Under the pieces are notes generated by a model. It was not told the origin of the DNA. It searched no databases and worked only from the letters and a program-made list of their open reading frames with translations. Shown here in pieces: positions 16,529 to 24,662 of a DNA stretch of 64,000 bases. Numbering within the stretch: the stretch's first letter is position 1; each line of letters opens with the position of its first letter. The DNA comes from Nocardia coubleae NBRC 108252 (GTDB lineage Bacteria; Actinomycetota; Actinomycetes; Mycobacteriales; Mycobacteriaceae): the NCBI RefSeq assembly GCF_001612805.1, contig NZ_BDBD01000013.1:62001-126000 (forward strand), in the 5' to 3' direction. The position numbers and the translations under genes were made by a program.

Positions 16529-18358
16529 TTGTCTGTCACATCAGAACTGGCGGTCGCCGAATCGGAGGCCGACAGTTCCGGGCAGCCCACACAGCCGGCG
16601 CGCGGGGGTATGCGCTCGCTGCGCCGGTTCCTGCCCTACCTGAAGCCGTACCGGGTTCCGCTGATCCTGGCGAACCTGCTGGCCATCATGATGGCCGCGA
16701 CCGCGGTGGTGACACCGCTGGTCATCGCCCGCATCATCGACGGACCGATCGCCCGCCGAGATTTCGCGGGGCTGCTCGTGCCGGTCGCGTTCGTGTTCCT
16801 GCTCGGTGCACTCGAATCGTTCGGCATGTGGGGCAGACGCTGGCTGGTGTCCAAACCGGCGACGACATTCGAAATCACCATGCGGGCAAAGCTGTTCGCG
16901 AAGCTGCAGGCGTTGTCGATCGGCCGTCACGACGGGTGGCAATCCGGTCAGCTGCTCTCGCGTGCGATCGACGACATGTCGGCGCTGCGCCGGTTCGTCG
17001 CGTTCGCCGGGCCGTTCCTCATCGTCAACTCGGTGATCGCGCCCGTCGGGCTCATCGCCTTGTTCGTGCTGAATTGGCAGGTGGGACTGATCTTCACGGT
17101 GACCTGCCTGCCGCTCACCGTGTACTGCGCGCGTTTCGTCCGCCGGTTCGAGGTGGCCTCGCGCCGCTCCCAGGACCAGGCGGGAGACCTGGCGACCATC
17201 GCCCAGGAATCCGCGCAGGGCGTGCGTGTGCTCAAGGCGCTCGGCCGTGGCCAGTTCTTCGGCGCCCGCTTCACCGCGCTGTCGCGTGAACTGCAACGCA
17301 CCGAGCTGACGAAGGTGCATCTGGACGCCACGCTGTGGTCGGCGCTGGTGGCTCTGCCGACCATCGCGATCGCGCTGTCGCTCGGTGTCGGCGGATACGC
17401 GGTGGCGCAGGGCTCCATGACCATCGGCACCCTGGTCGCCGCCGTCACGCTGGAAACGTTCCTGCAGTGGCCGGTGATCTGGCTCGGCTTCCTGCTGTCG
17501 GAGCTGTTCGAGGCACGGACCGCCGCCGACCGGTACTGGGAGATCATCGACACCCCGCTCGACATCGCCGACCCGCCGGACCCGGTCGACCTGCCCGTGC
17601 CGGTGCGCGGCGAACTGGTGATCGAGGGCGTCCGGTTCGGTTACCCGCGCGCCGACGGCGGTCCGGAAAACGCTGTGCTGGAGGATGTCTCGCTGCGGAT
17701 CAGGCCGGGCGAGACGGTCGCGCTCGTCGGTGCGACCGGGAGCGGCAAAACCGCACTGCTCGAGCTGATTCCGCGCCTCTACGACGTGAACGCCGGTCGC
17801 ATCACCATCGACGGCGTCGACATCGCCACGCTGCGACTGGCCGACCTGCGCCGGGTGGTGACGGTCGCCTTCGAGGAGCCGGTGCTGTTCTCGGCGAGTG
17901 TGCGCGAGAACGTGGCCCTCGGCGACCCGAGCGCCACCGACGACGACGTGCGGCGCGCGCTCGACATCGCCCAGGCCACCGAGTTCGTCGACGCGCTGCC
18001 GTGGGGGCTCGACACCAGGATCGGCGAGCAGGGCATGAGTCTGTCCGGCGGGCAGCGGCAACGGCTCGCGCTGGCCAGGGCGGTGCTCACCGGTGCGGCG
18101 GATGCCGACGAGGGCCGGATCATGGTGCTCGACGACCCGCTCTCCGCGCTGGACGTGGAAACCGAGGAGCGCGTGCAGGATCGGCTGCGCGCGGTGCTCT
18201 CCGGTGCGACGACCCTGCTGGTGGCGCACCGCCCGTCCACCGCCGCACTTGCCGACCGGGTGGCGCTGCTCGCCGACGGACACATCGTCGCCGAGGGCAC
18301 CCACGACAAGCTGCTTCGCACCAGCCGCCACTACCGCGAACTGATGGGCGGTGCCTGA
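16529..18358 (+). CDS. heterodimeric ABC exporter, subunit with degenerate ATP site
   Basis: 609 residues from a TTG start (LSVTSELAV) backed by a GAGGGGGA ribosome binding site; a GTG two codons later is the alternative. It has six transmembrane helices (about residues 45-330) and an ATP-binding domain: Walker A VGATGSGKT, signature MSLSGGQRQRL, Walker B IMVLDDPLSALD and H-loop LVAHRPS. The residue after the Walker B Asp is Asp rather than the catalytic Glu, the mark of the degenerate half in heterodimeric exporters. It overlaps the partner gene by 1 nt. Likely exports a lipid, peptide or drug; substrate unknown. Confidence 0.9.
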   Translation: MSVTSELAVAESEADSSGQPTQPARGGMRSLRRFLPYLKPYRVPLILANLLAIMMAATAVVTPLVIARIIDGPIARRDFAGLLVPVAFVFLLGALESFGMWGRRWLVSKPATTFEITMRAKLFAKLQALSIGRHDGWQSGQLLSRAIDDMSALRRFVAFAGPFLIVNSVIAPVGLIALFVLNWQVGLIFTVTCLPLTVYCARFVRRFEVASRRSQDQAGDLATIAQESAQGVRVLKALGRGQFFGARFTALSRELQRTELTKVHLDATLWSALVALPTIAIALSLGVGGYAVAQGSMTIGTLVAAVTLETFLQWPVIWLGFLLSELFEARTAADRYWEIIDTPLDIADPPDPVDLPVPVRGELVIEGVRFGYPRADGGPENAVLEDVSLRIRPGETVALVGATGSGKTALLELIPRLYDVNAGRITIDGVDIATLRLADLRRVVTVAFEEPVLFSASVRENVALGDPSATDDDVRRALDIAQATEFVDALPWGLDTRIGEQGMSLSGGQRQRLALARAVLTGAADADEGRIMVLDDPLSALDVETEERVQDRLRAVLSGATTLLVAHRPSTAALADRVALLADGHIVAEGTHDKLLRTSRHYRELMGGA

Positions 18359-20202
18359 TGACCACCACCGAAACAGTTGAACCACAACAGGATCAGGCGG
18401 CCGACTGGCGCGGCATCGCCAAGGAGGACGACGCCGTCACCGGCACCGGAAACGTGGTGCTCGCCGGCCGTTCCCGCAGACTGCTGCTCGATCTGGTCCG
18501 GCCCTACCGCAAGCTCGCCGTCCTCACCTTCGTCCTGATCGTGCTTGACAACGCGGCGAAGGTGTCGGTGCCGTTGTTCATCGCCTACGGGCTCGACCAC
18601 GGGATAACCCAAGGGCGCCAAGGCAACTGGACGCCGTTGATCGCGACCGTCGCCGGGTTCATCGCGGTGACGGTGCTGTCGGGTCTCACCACCTTCGCCT
18701 TCCTGCGCGCGGCCGGAGCGCTGAGCCAGCGGGTGCTGTTCGACCTGCGGGTGCGCACCTTCGCGCACACCCAGCGGTTGAGTGTGTCGTTCCACGAGAA
18801 ATACACCTCGGGCAAGGTCGTCACCCGGCTCACCAGCGATATCGAGGCGCTGCAGGACCTGCTCGAAGGCGCGCTGAACCAGGCGGCGAGCGCGCTGCTC
18901 TCGGTGGTCACCATCGCCGTCCTGCTCGTCTGGCTCGACCCGATGCTCGCGGCCATCGTGCTGCTCGGGTTCGTGCCGTTGGTGTTCGTCACCCGGTGGG
19001 CGCAGCGGCGTCAGCGGGCGGGTTACCGGCGGACCCGTGGCGCGATCGCCAGGGTGGTCGTGCAGTTCGTCGAATCGATGAGCGGTATGCGGGCGGTGCA
19101 GGCTTTCCGGCGCGAACACCGCAACCAGGAAGTGCTCGGCGTCGAGGACGCGGCGTACCAGAAGGCGACGACCACCGCGATGCGCGGCGTCGGCGACTAC
19201 GTCGGCCTGTCGAACTTCATCGGCAAGGTGACAACCGTGGTCGTGCTGCTCGTCGGGTCCTGGCAGGTGATGGAGGGCAACCTGGCCATCGGAGTGCTCG
19301 CGGCCTACCTGCTCTACCTCGACCAGTTCTTCGGCCCGCTCGACGAGCTGGCCCAGGTGTTCAACTCCTACCAGTCGGCCGCGGCAGCGCTGGAGAAGAT
19401 CTCCGGTGTGCTCGAGGAGGAACCGGCGGTCGCGGAACCGGTCGAGCCGGTCACCGTCGAGCATCCCAACGGTGCGGTGCGGATGGACAAGGTGTGGTTC
19501 GGCTACGACGCGGCCTCGCCGGTGCTGCCGGAATTCGACCTCGACATCCCGGCCGGGCAGATCGTGGCACTGGTCGGTGCCACCGGGGCGGGCAAGTCGA
19601 CGCTGGCCAAGCTGCTCACCCGGTTCTACGACCCGTCCGGCGGCACCATCACCCTCGACGGCGTCGACCTGCGCGAACTGGCCGATACCGAGCTGCGCAG
19701 GCACGTCGTGATGATCACGCAGGAGGCGTACCTGTTCTCCGGCACGATCGCCGACAACATCCGGCTCGGCAGGCCATCGGCCACCGATGCCGAGGTGCGG
19801 ACGGCGGCTCGCGCGGTCGGACTCGACCAGTTCGTCGGGTCGCTACCGGACGGATACGACACCGACGTGCGAACCAGGGGCGGGCGATTATCCGCCGGTC
19901 AGCGCCAGTTGGTCGCCTTCGCCAGGGTGTTCCTCGCCGATCCGGTGGTGATCGTGCTCGACGAGGCGACGTCGAGCCTCGACATCCCCGGTGAGCGCCT
20001 GGTGCAGCGTGCGCTGGAGACGCTGCTGCGGGGCCGGACGGCCGTCATCATCGCGCATCGCCTGTCCACGGTCGCCATTGCCGACCGGGTGCTGGTGCTC
20101 GACGGCGGCCGCGTGGTGGAGGACGGCGCACCGGCCGAGCTGATCGCGGGCCAGGGCCGCTTCGCGGGACTGCACGCCGCCTGGCGGGATTCGCTGGTGT
20201 GA
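18358..20202 (+). CDS. heterodimeric ABC exporter, catalytic subunit
   Basis: 614 residues, partner of the preceding gene. After a roughly 45-residue polar N-terminus come six membrane spans, then an ATPase domain: Walker A VGATGAGKST, signature GGRLSAGQRQL, Walker B VIVLDEATSSLD with catalytic Glu, and H-loop IIAHRLST. The signature carries SAGQ in place of SGGQ and would face the degenerate Walker site of the partner, consistent with one consensus and one degenerate ATP site. The start ATG (18358) overlaps the TGA of the upstream gene. Followed by a glycolipid-binding-domain gene about 50 nt downstream. Confidence 0.9.
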   Translation: MTTTETVEPQQDQAADWRGIAKEDDAVTGTGNVVLAGRSRRLLLDLVRPYRKLAVLTFVLIVLDNAAKVSVPLFIAYGLDHGITQGRQGNWTPLIATVAGFIAVTVLSGLTTFAFLRAAGALSQRVLFDLRVRTFAHTQRLSVSFHEKYTSGKVVTRLTSDIEALQDLLEGALNQAASALLSVVTIAVLLVWLDPMLAAIVLLGFVPLVFVTRWAQRRQRAGYRRTRGAIARVVVQFVESMSGMRAVQAFRREHRNQEVLGVEDAAYQKATTTAMRGVGDYVGLSNFIGKVTTVVVLLVGSWQVMEGNLAIGVLAAYLLYLDQFFGPLDELAQVFNSYQSAAAALEKISGVLEEEPAVAEPVEPVTVEHPNGAVRMDKVWFGYDAASPVLPEFDLDIPAGQIVALVGATGAGKSTLAKLLTRFYDPSGGTITLDGVDLRELADTELRRHVVMITQEAYLFSGTIADNIRLGRPSATDAEVRTAARAVGLDQFVGSLPDGYDTDVRTRGGRLSAGQRQLVAFARVFLADPVVIVLDEATSSLDIPGERLVQRALETLLRGRTAVIIAHRLSTVAIADRVLVLDGGRVVEDGAPAELIAGQGRFAGLHAAWRDSLV

Positions 20203-20251
20203 TGCGCTCGTGTTGTACAGCGCGGGGGCCGGTGTCGCTTACCGTAGAGAG

Positions 20252-20869
20252 GTGACGACCCCAGCCCCGGGCCCGGCCGCAGGCCCCACCGAGAACAGAC
20301 CGGCCTCTCGGTGGCCGGCGGTGCTCACCTGGCGAGCCCACGACAACTCCCGGATGGAATCGGTCCGGGTGACGGTGAACGGCAACCGGATCAGGGCCGC
20401 GGGCCGGATGATCGGCAGCGCCAACCACGAGCACCCGGCGTTCAGCGCCTCCTACGATCTGGTCACCGATGAAGCGGGCGCGACCAGGCGTTTGTCGCTG
20501 CGCACCACGACCGCCGCCGGTGAACGCCACGCCTCGGTGTCGCGGGACGAGGAGAACTACTGGCTCGTCGACGCGGGCGGCACCCACGTGCGCTCGACGT
20601 TCGCCGGCGCCCTCGATGTGGACGTGGTGCTCAGCCCGTTCTTCAACACCTTGCCGATCCGCCGGTTCTGCCTGCAGAACGCCGTTGGTGACGTGCAGGT
20701 GCCGGTCGTCTACGTGCGTCTGCCCGACCTGCTGGTGCAGGAGGCCGAACTCACCTATTCGAGTGCCGCCGACGGCATCAACGTGCTCTCCCCGGTTTCG
20801 AGTGCCACGTTGACGGTCGACCCGGAAGGGTTCGTCCTCGACTACCCGGGGCTGGCCGAGCGGGTCTGA
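20252..20869 (+). CDS. putative glycolipid-binding domain protein
   Basis: 205 residues. The segment VLTWRAHDNSRMESVRVTVNGNRIRAAG begins a beta-barrel-like fold with FSASYDLVTDEAGATRRLSL and VVLSPFFNTLPIRRF, matching the Glycolipid_bind domain family (PF06475) as I recall it. No signal peptide or membrane span. The GTG at 20252 gives a natural start (VTTPAPG). About 50 nt downstream of the ABC exporter genes, so it may be part of that unit and handle a lipid-linked substrate; this is inference. Confidence 0.72.
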   Translation: MTTPAPGPAAGPTENRPASRWPAVLTWRAHDNSRMESVRVTVNGNRIRAAGRMIGSANHEHPAFSASYDLVTDEAGATRRLSLRTTTAAGERHASVSRDEENYWLVDAGGTHVRSTFAGALDVDVVLSPFFNTLPIRRFCLQNAVGDVQVPVVYVRLPDLLVQEAELTYSSAADGINVLSPVSSATLTVDPEGFVLDYPGLAERV

Positions 20870-20880
20870 ACCGCGGCACC

Positions 20881-20901
20881 GGCCGCCCATCGCAGGCGGC
20901 C
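20881..20901. terminator. hairpin between convergent genes
   Basis: GGCCGCC pairs with GGCGGCC around a 7-nt loop, just after the glycolipid-binding gene and before the convergent tyrA stop. No U tract. Confidence 0.5.
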
Positions 20902-20971
20902 ACCTGCCGGCATCGACCGCCCGATGTCCTGATCGACCTGGCCGCGGCGGCCGGGGAACGGTCGCGACCGA

Positions 20972-21919
20972 CTACAGCGCCCGCAGCACCCCACCGCGCC
21001 GACCAGCACGCCGCAGCTCGTCGAGCCAGCCGTCGGCGCCGGGCAGCACCCCCGTGATCTCCCATTGCGCCCGGCTGTCGTAGGCCGACCGCCCCCGGTA
21101 ACCCGCCTCGACAACCTCGCCGAGCGTGCCGTCGGCGCGAAGTGCGTCACGCGCGGCGATCAGCGCCTCGATGGTTTCGTCGAGCACCAGTTCCAATGCC
21201 CCGGCATTCGGTTCACAGATCGCGCGAACCAGGTCGGGCGCGGTACCGGCCACCCGGGTCCCGTCGCGGAACGAACCGGCCGCCAACCCGAGCGCCAGCT
21301 CACCACCGCCCGCCCCGGCCGCGGCCAACGCCTCGGCCAGCACATGCGGCAGATGCGAGATCCGCGCGACGGCCTGGTCGTGTTCCTCGGCGACGACCGG
21401 AACCACGACGGAACCGCAGTCCAAAGCCAGCCGAACCACCCGCGACCACGGCTCCACCCGGGTGCCCTCGTCCACGCCCACAGCCCACACCGCGCCGCGG
21501 AACAGCTCGGGATCGGTTGCCGCCCAGCCTGATTCGGATGTACCGGCCATCGGGTGACCGCCCACGTACCGAGCCTCGAGTCCCTGCTTGCGCACCGCGT
21601 CGGCCACCGGCCCCTTCACGCTGACCACATCGGTCAGCGCACACTCCGGCGCATAGGCGGCGACCTCCGCGAGCACCGGCGCGACGGCGGGCATCGGCAC
21701 CGCGAGCACCACGAGCGCGTCGGCGGCAGCGGCCCGGCTGAGCACCTCGGGCAGGTCACCCGACACGTCGAAACCGTCGAGCCGGGCGGCTTGCGCGCCG
21801 TCGGCCGACCGGTTGTACCCGAACGCCTCGTACCCGGCGTCCACGGCCGCGCGCAGCACGGAGCCGCCGATCAGACCCGTTCCGAGGACACACACGGCAC
21901 CACGCTCGTCGATACTCAC
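20972..21919 (-). CDS. tyrA: prephenate dehydrogenase
   Basis: 315-residue NAD(P)-dependent enzyme converting prephenate to 4-hydroxyphenylpyruvate in tyrosine synthesis. The Rossmann motif VLGTGLIGGSVLRAA is at the N-terminus. ALTDVVSVKGPV and the catalytic-His region YVGGHPMAGTSESGW are diagnostic, and LPHVLAEALA carries the second conserved His region. No ACT domain is present. The GTG at 21919 (VSIDERGAV) is the natural start. Divergent from the tadA pair, as in mycobacteria (Rv3754). Confidence 0.94.
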   Translation of the reverse strand: MSIDERGAVCVLGTGLIGGSVLRAAVDAGYEAFGYNRSADGAQAARLDGFDVSGDLPEVLSRAAAADALVVLAVPMPAVAPVLAEVAAYAPECALTDVVSVKGPVADAVRKQGLEARYVGGHPMAGTSESGWAATDPELFRGAVWAVGVDEGTRVEPWSRVVRLALDCGSVVVPVVAEEHDQAVARISHLPHVLAEALAAAGAGGGELALGLAAGSFRDGTRVAGTAPDLVRAICEPNAGALELVLDETIEALIAARDALRADGTLGEVVEAGYRGRSAYDSRAQWEITGVLPGADGWLDELRRAGRRGGVLRAL

Positions 21920-21977
21920 GAGAACAGATTGGCACACGAGTTCATCATTACGGGCGGGACAGACTACCGTTTGGTCC

Positions 21978-22517
21978 ATGGCAGCACAGCGCTCGGGCAC
22001 GAACAGGGCGGCGTCGGATGACGACTTCGACGTCGAAGGGTTCGCCGTGGCGGTGGTCCGCGAAGAAGGTACGTGGCGGTGCAGTCCTCTCAGCCACGAC
22101 GCCCTCGTCGACCTCTCCACCGCCGAGACCGAATTGAAGGCATTGCGCAGCTCCGGTGCGGTGTTCGGGCTGCTCGACGTCGACGACGAGTTCTTCATCG
22201 TGCTGCGGCCCGCGCCGAGCGGCACCCGGCTGCTCGTCTCCGACGCGACCGCCGCGATCGACTACGACATCGCCGCCGACGTCCTCGACGCACTCAATGT
22301 CGAGATCCCCGACATCGACCCCGACGAGCTCGACGACATCGAACCGTGGGAAGAGGGCGACCTCGGCGTACTCGCCGACCTCGGCCTACCCGAACCGGTA
22401 CTCAGCGTGATCCTCGCCGATACCGACCTCTACCCGGACGAACAGCTGAAACTGATCGCCGAGCGCCTCGGTTTCGCCGACGAATACGCGGCGGTGCTGG
22501 ACAAACTGCAGAAGTGA
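21978..22517 (+). CDS. tRNA adenosine deaminase-associated protein
   Basis: 179-residue acidic protein (for example IPDIDPDELDDIEPWEEGD) that regularly precedes tadA in actinobacteria. No catalytic motif is visible. The C-terminal half LSVILADTDLYPDEQLKLIAERLGFADEY is helical. The stop overlaps the tadA start (GTGA), so the two proteins are probably made together and may interact. Matches Rv3753c by position. Molecular role unknown. Confidence 0.88.
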   Translation: MAAQRSGTNRAASDDDFDVEGFAVAVVREEGTWRCSPLSHDALVDLSTAETELKALRSSGAVFGLLDVDDEFFIVLRPAPSGTRLLVSDATAAIDYDIAADVLDALNVEIPDIDPDELDDIEPWEEGDLGVLADLGLPEPVLSVILADTDLYPDEQLKLIAERLGFADEYAAVLDKLQK

Positions 22518-22963
22518 CCGACGAGGACATGCTGCGCGCCGCACTCGCGGCCGCCGCCGACGCCGACCCGCGCGATGTGCCGGTCGGCGCCGTCGTCTTC
22601 GATGCGCAGGGCCGTGAGCTGGCCCGCGCGGCCAATGCCCGCGAAGCCCTCGGCGACCCGACCGCCCACGCGGAAGTCCTCGCCCTGCGAAAAGCCGCGG
22701 CCGTCCACGGCGACGGTTGGCGGCTCGAAGGCGCGACCCTCGCTGTCACCTTGGAACCGTGCACGATGTGCGCGGGCGCGCTGGTTCTCGCCCGCGTCGA
22801 GAAGGTGATCTTCGGCGCCTGGGAACCCAAGACCGGCGCAGTCGGCTCCCTGTGGGACGTAGTCCGCGACCGCCGCCTCAACCACCGCCCTCAGGTACGC
22901 GCCGGAATCCTCGAATCCGAGTGCGTCGCCCTCCTCGACACCTTCTTCCGCAACCAGCGCTGA
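22514..22963 (+). CDS. tadA: tRNA-specific adenosine deaminase
   Basis: 149 residues with the zinc deaminase motifs TAHAEVLALR (His ligand and catalytic Glu) and EPCTMCAGAL (two Cys ligands). It converts A34 of tRNA-Arg(ACG) to inosine; the substrate tRNA is itself encoded at 11330-11402. The GTG start overlaps the preceding stop by 4 nt. Length and motifs are normal for TadA. Confidence 0.95.
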   Translation: MTDEDMLRAALAAAADADPRDVPVGAVVFDAQGRELARAANAREALGDPTAHAEVLALRKAAAVHGDGWRLEGATLAVTLEPCTMCAGALVLARVEKVIFGAWEPKTGAVGSLWDVVRDRRLNHRPQVRAGILESECVALLDTFFRNQR

Positions 22964-23009
22964 CCAGCCGATTTAGTGATCGAGCCCCCTATCCGGTACC
23001 GTAGTCGGC

Positions 23010-23100
23010 GGTGGCGTGTCCGAGCGGCCTAAGGAGCACGCCTCGAAAGCGTGTGACGGGTAACCCCCGTCCGAGGGTTCAAATCCCTCCGCCACCGCCA
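23010..23100 (+). tRNA. tRNA-Ser (anticodon CGA)
   Basis: Class II tRNA. Acceptor GGTGGCG pairs with CGCCACC, anticodon loop CTCGAAA gives CGA, long variable arm, encoded CCA. The last 22 nt also encode the C-terminus of the convergent GlxA-type gene. Confidence 0.97.
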
Positions 23101-24095
23101 GCAAGCCCCTTACCTGTTCCGACAGGTGAGGGGCTTTTGCTTTGTGCGGTTCGGAAGGTGTTGCGGTACGCCGAAGGGGAGGTGTGCAGCGCCTTCGCGA
23201 AGTGGTGGCGGAAGGTGACCGCGGTGGCGAAGCCGACGGCCGTGGCGATCTCCTCCACCGGGGCATCGCTGGTTTCGAGCATCGCAAGGGCGGCCTGAAT
23301 ACGTTGCGTGGTGAGCCATTTGCTCGGAGTGGTGCCGGTGGACCGAACGAAATGACGCAGGTAGGTGCGTTGGGACAGGCCGGCGACCCGGGCGAGGTCG
23401 GCGACGCCGAGCGGCTCGTGGATGTGTTCGGCGGCCCAGGCCAGGCTGCGGCCGACCGGGTCGTCGAGGGGTTCGGGCGGCATCGGGGACTCGATGTATT
23501 GCGCCTGCCCGCCGGTGCGGTGCGGCTGGATCACCAGCCTGCGGGCGACGGCGTTCGCGACGGACGCGCCCATGTCGGTGCGTACCAGGTGCAGCGCCAG
23601 GTCGAGGCCGGCCGCGCAGCCCGCGCTCGTGAGGATGTCGCCGTCGTCGGTGTAGAGCGGTTCGGCGTCGACGACCACGGCGGGATACCGCTCACGCAGC
23701 AGATCGGCGTATCGCCAGTGCGTGGTGGCCCGGCGACCGTCCAACAGCCCGGCCGCCGCGAGCGCGAAAGCACCCGAGCAGATCGACACGATGCGTGCCC
23801 CGTTGCGATGCGCCTGCCGCAGTGCCTCGATCAGCTCCGGTGAGGTGGCGGCGCGGGGGTCGGCGACGCTGGGCACCACCACTGTGTCGGCGGCGGCGAA
23901 GTCGGCGAGACCGTAGGGGCTGCTCATGGTCGCGCCGCCGATCACCCGGATGGGGTCGGGGGTTTCGGTGCAGACCTTCAGCTCGTACCAGGGCTGATCG
24001 ATGTCGGGCCACACGAGGCCGAACACCTCGATGACGATGCCGGCCTCGAACGCCGTCATCCCGTCGTAGGCCAGCACCGACACGGTCGAACCCAT
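23079..24095 (-). CDS. GlxA-family transcriptional regulator (DJ-1/PfpI plus AraC HTH)
   Basis: 338 residues. The N-terminal class I glutamine amidotransferase-like domain (about 1-185) has the Cys in VSICSGAFALAAAGLL and the His in ATTHW. The C-terminal AraC/XylS double helix-turn-helix (about 215-315) includes VADLARVAGLSQRTYLRHF and IATAVGFATAVTFRHHF. These regulators act as cytoplasmic activators; ligand and targets are unknown. The reading frame runs through the tRNA terminator and ends inside the 3' end of tRNA-Ser(CGA) with a low-complexity tail (GLAGGGGGI), so the last 15 or so residues are encoded by RNA-gene sequence. Confidence 0.88.
   Translation of the reverse strand: MGSTVSVLAYDGMTAFEAGIVIEVFGLVWPDIDQPWYELKVCTETPDPIRVIGGATMSSPYGLADFAAADTVVVPSVADPRAATSPELIEALRQAHRNGARIVSICSGAFALAAAGLLDGRRATTHWRYADLLRERYPAVVVDAEPLYTDDGDILTSAGCAAGLDLALHLVRTDMGASVANAVARRLVIQPHRTGGQAQYIESPMPPEPLDDPVGRSLAWAAEHIHEPLGVADLARVAGLSQRTYLRHFVRSTGTTPSKWLTTQRIQAALAMLETSDAPVEEIATAVGFATAVTFRHHFAKALHTSPSAYRNTFRTAQSKSPSPVGTGKGLAGGGGGI
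23103..23138. terminator. bidirectional terminator after tRNA-Ser(CGA)
   Basis: AGCCCCTTACCTGT and ACAGGTGAGGGGCT form a 14-bp stem (one G-T pair) with a TCCG loop, followed by TTTTGCTTTG on the plus strand. It lies inside the coding end of the convergent regulator gene. Confidence 0.85.
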
Positions 24096-24165
24096 GTCTG
24101 AATCTTAGCGATAGTCGTCGTCTACGCCACTTCTCGTGGCCTTCGCAGCTCGCGACCATGGATTC

Positions 24166-24282
24166 ATGTGGAAGAAATTGAAGGAATTCGCACTCGGCAT
24201 TCACGCCGCGAACGCCATCAGGCACGGTGTGTGCCCGCCCGCCGCCGCCCGGCGTGAACCCGCGAAACCCACAACGCGCTGA
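24166..24282 (+). CDS. possible 38-aa small protein
   Basis: Reads MWKKLKEFALGIHAANAIRH and ends EPAKPTTR. An amphipathic, basic N-terminus is followed by a Pro/Ala-rich tail with one Cys. Neither a good ribosome binding site nor a recognised family supports it; a leaderless start is possible. Divergent from the GlxA-type gene. Confidence 0.3.
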   Translation: MWKKLKEFALGIHAANAIRHGVCPPAAARREPAKPTTR

Positions 24283-24374
24283 TCGAGAGCTGTCGACGGC
24301 TATTCACCTGCGTCCGACCTGCGGTGTAGTACTCGCGTAATAGACTGAGTTACACCGAAATCCGGGAAGGAACG

Positions 24375-24629
24375 ATGATTATGCGCGGGCGTGTGCCGCC
24401 ACCCGCGAAGTCCGGGATCGGGCTCGGGGGGAAGCTCTTGGTTCTGATCGTGCTCGGGTGGGTGGCCGTGGGGCTGCTCGCCGCAGGTCAGCGGCACTAT
24501 TTCTCGAAACTCCCGAGGGAGTGCTCGGATTGGGCGACGATCGCCGTTACGGCGGCGGCGGGACCGGGGAACTACATCGGGCTGAACCCGAGGGTCACCG
24601 AATGCGAGGTTCCGCAGCCGAGCAAGTAG
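24375..24629 (+). CDS. 84-aa membrane-anchored hypothetical protein
   Basis: Starts at an ATG with GGAAGG 6 nt upstream. Residues 20-40 (LLVLIVLGWVAVGLLAAGQ) form a single membrane helix. The C-terminal 40 residues contain two cysteines (RECSDW, TECEVP) and probably lie outside, where they could form a disulfide. No family recognised. Convergent with the first mmpL gene. Confidence 0.65.
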   Translation: MIMRGRVPPPAKSGIGLGGKLLVLIVLGWVAVGLLAAGQRHYFSKLPRECSDWATIAVTAAAGPGNYIGLNPRVTECEVPQPSK

Positions 24630-24662
24630 GCCGGGCACCCGAACGAGTGCCCGGCCAGGGTC

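Noticed and set aside
17335..20202. 955-codon frame starting inside the first ABC subunit
   Set aside because: The upstream part is the wrong frame of the first subunit; the real second subunit starts at 18358 with a TGATG overlap.
23079..23100. Attachment site of an integrated element at tRNA-Ser(CGA)
   Set aside because: No integrase gene and no second copy of the tRNA 3' end seen nearby.
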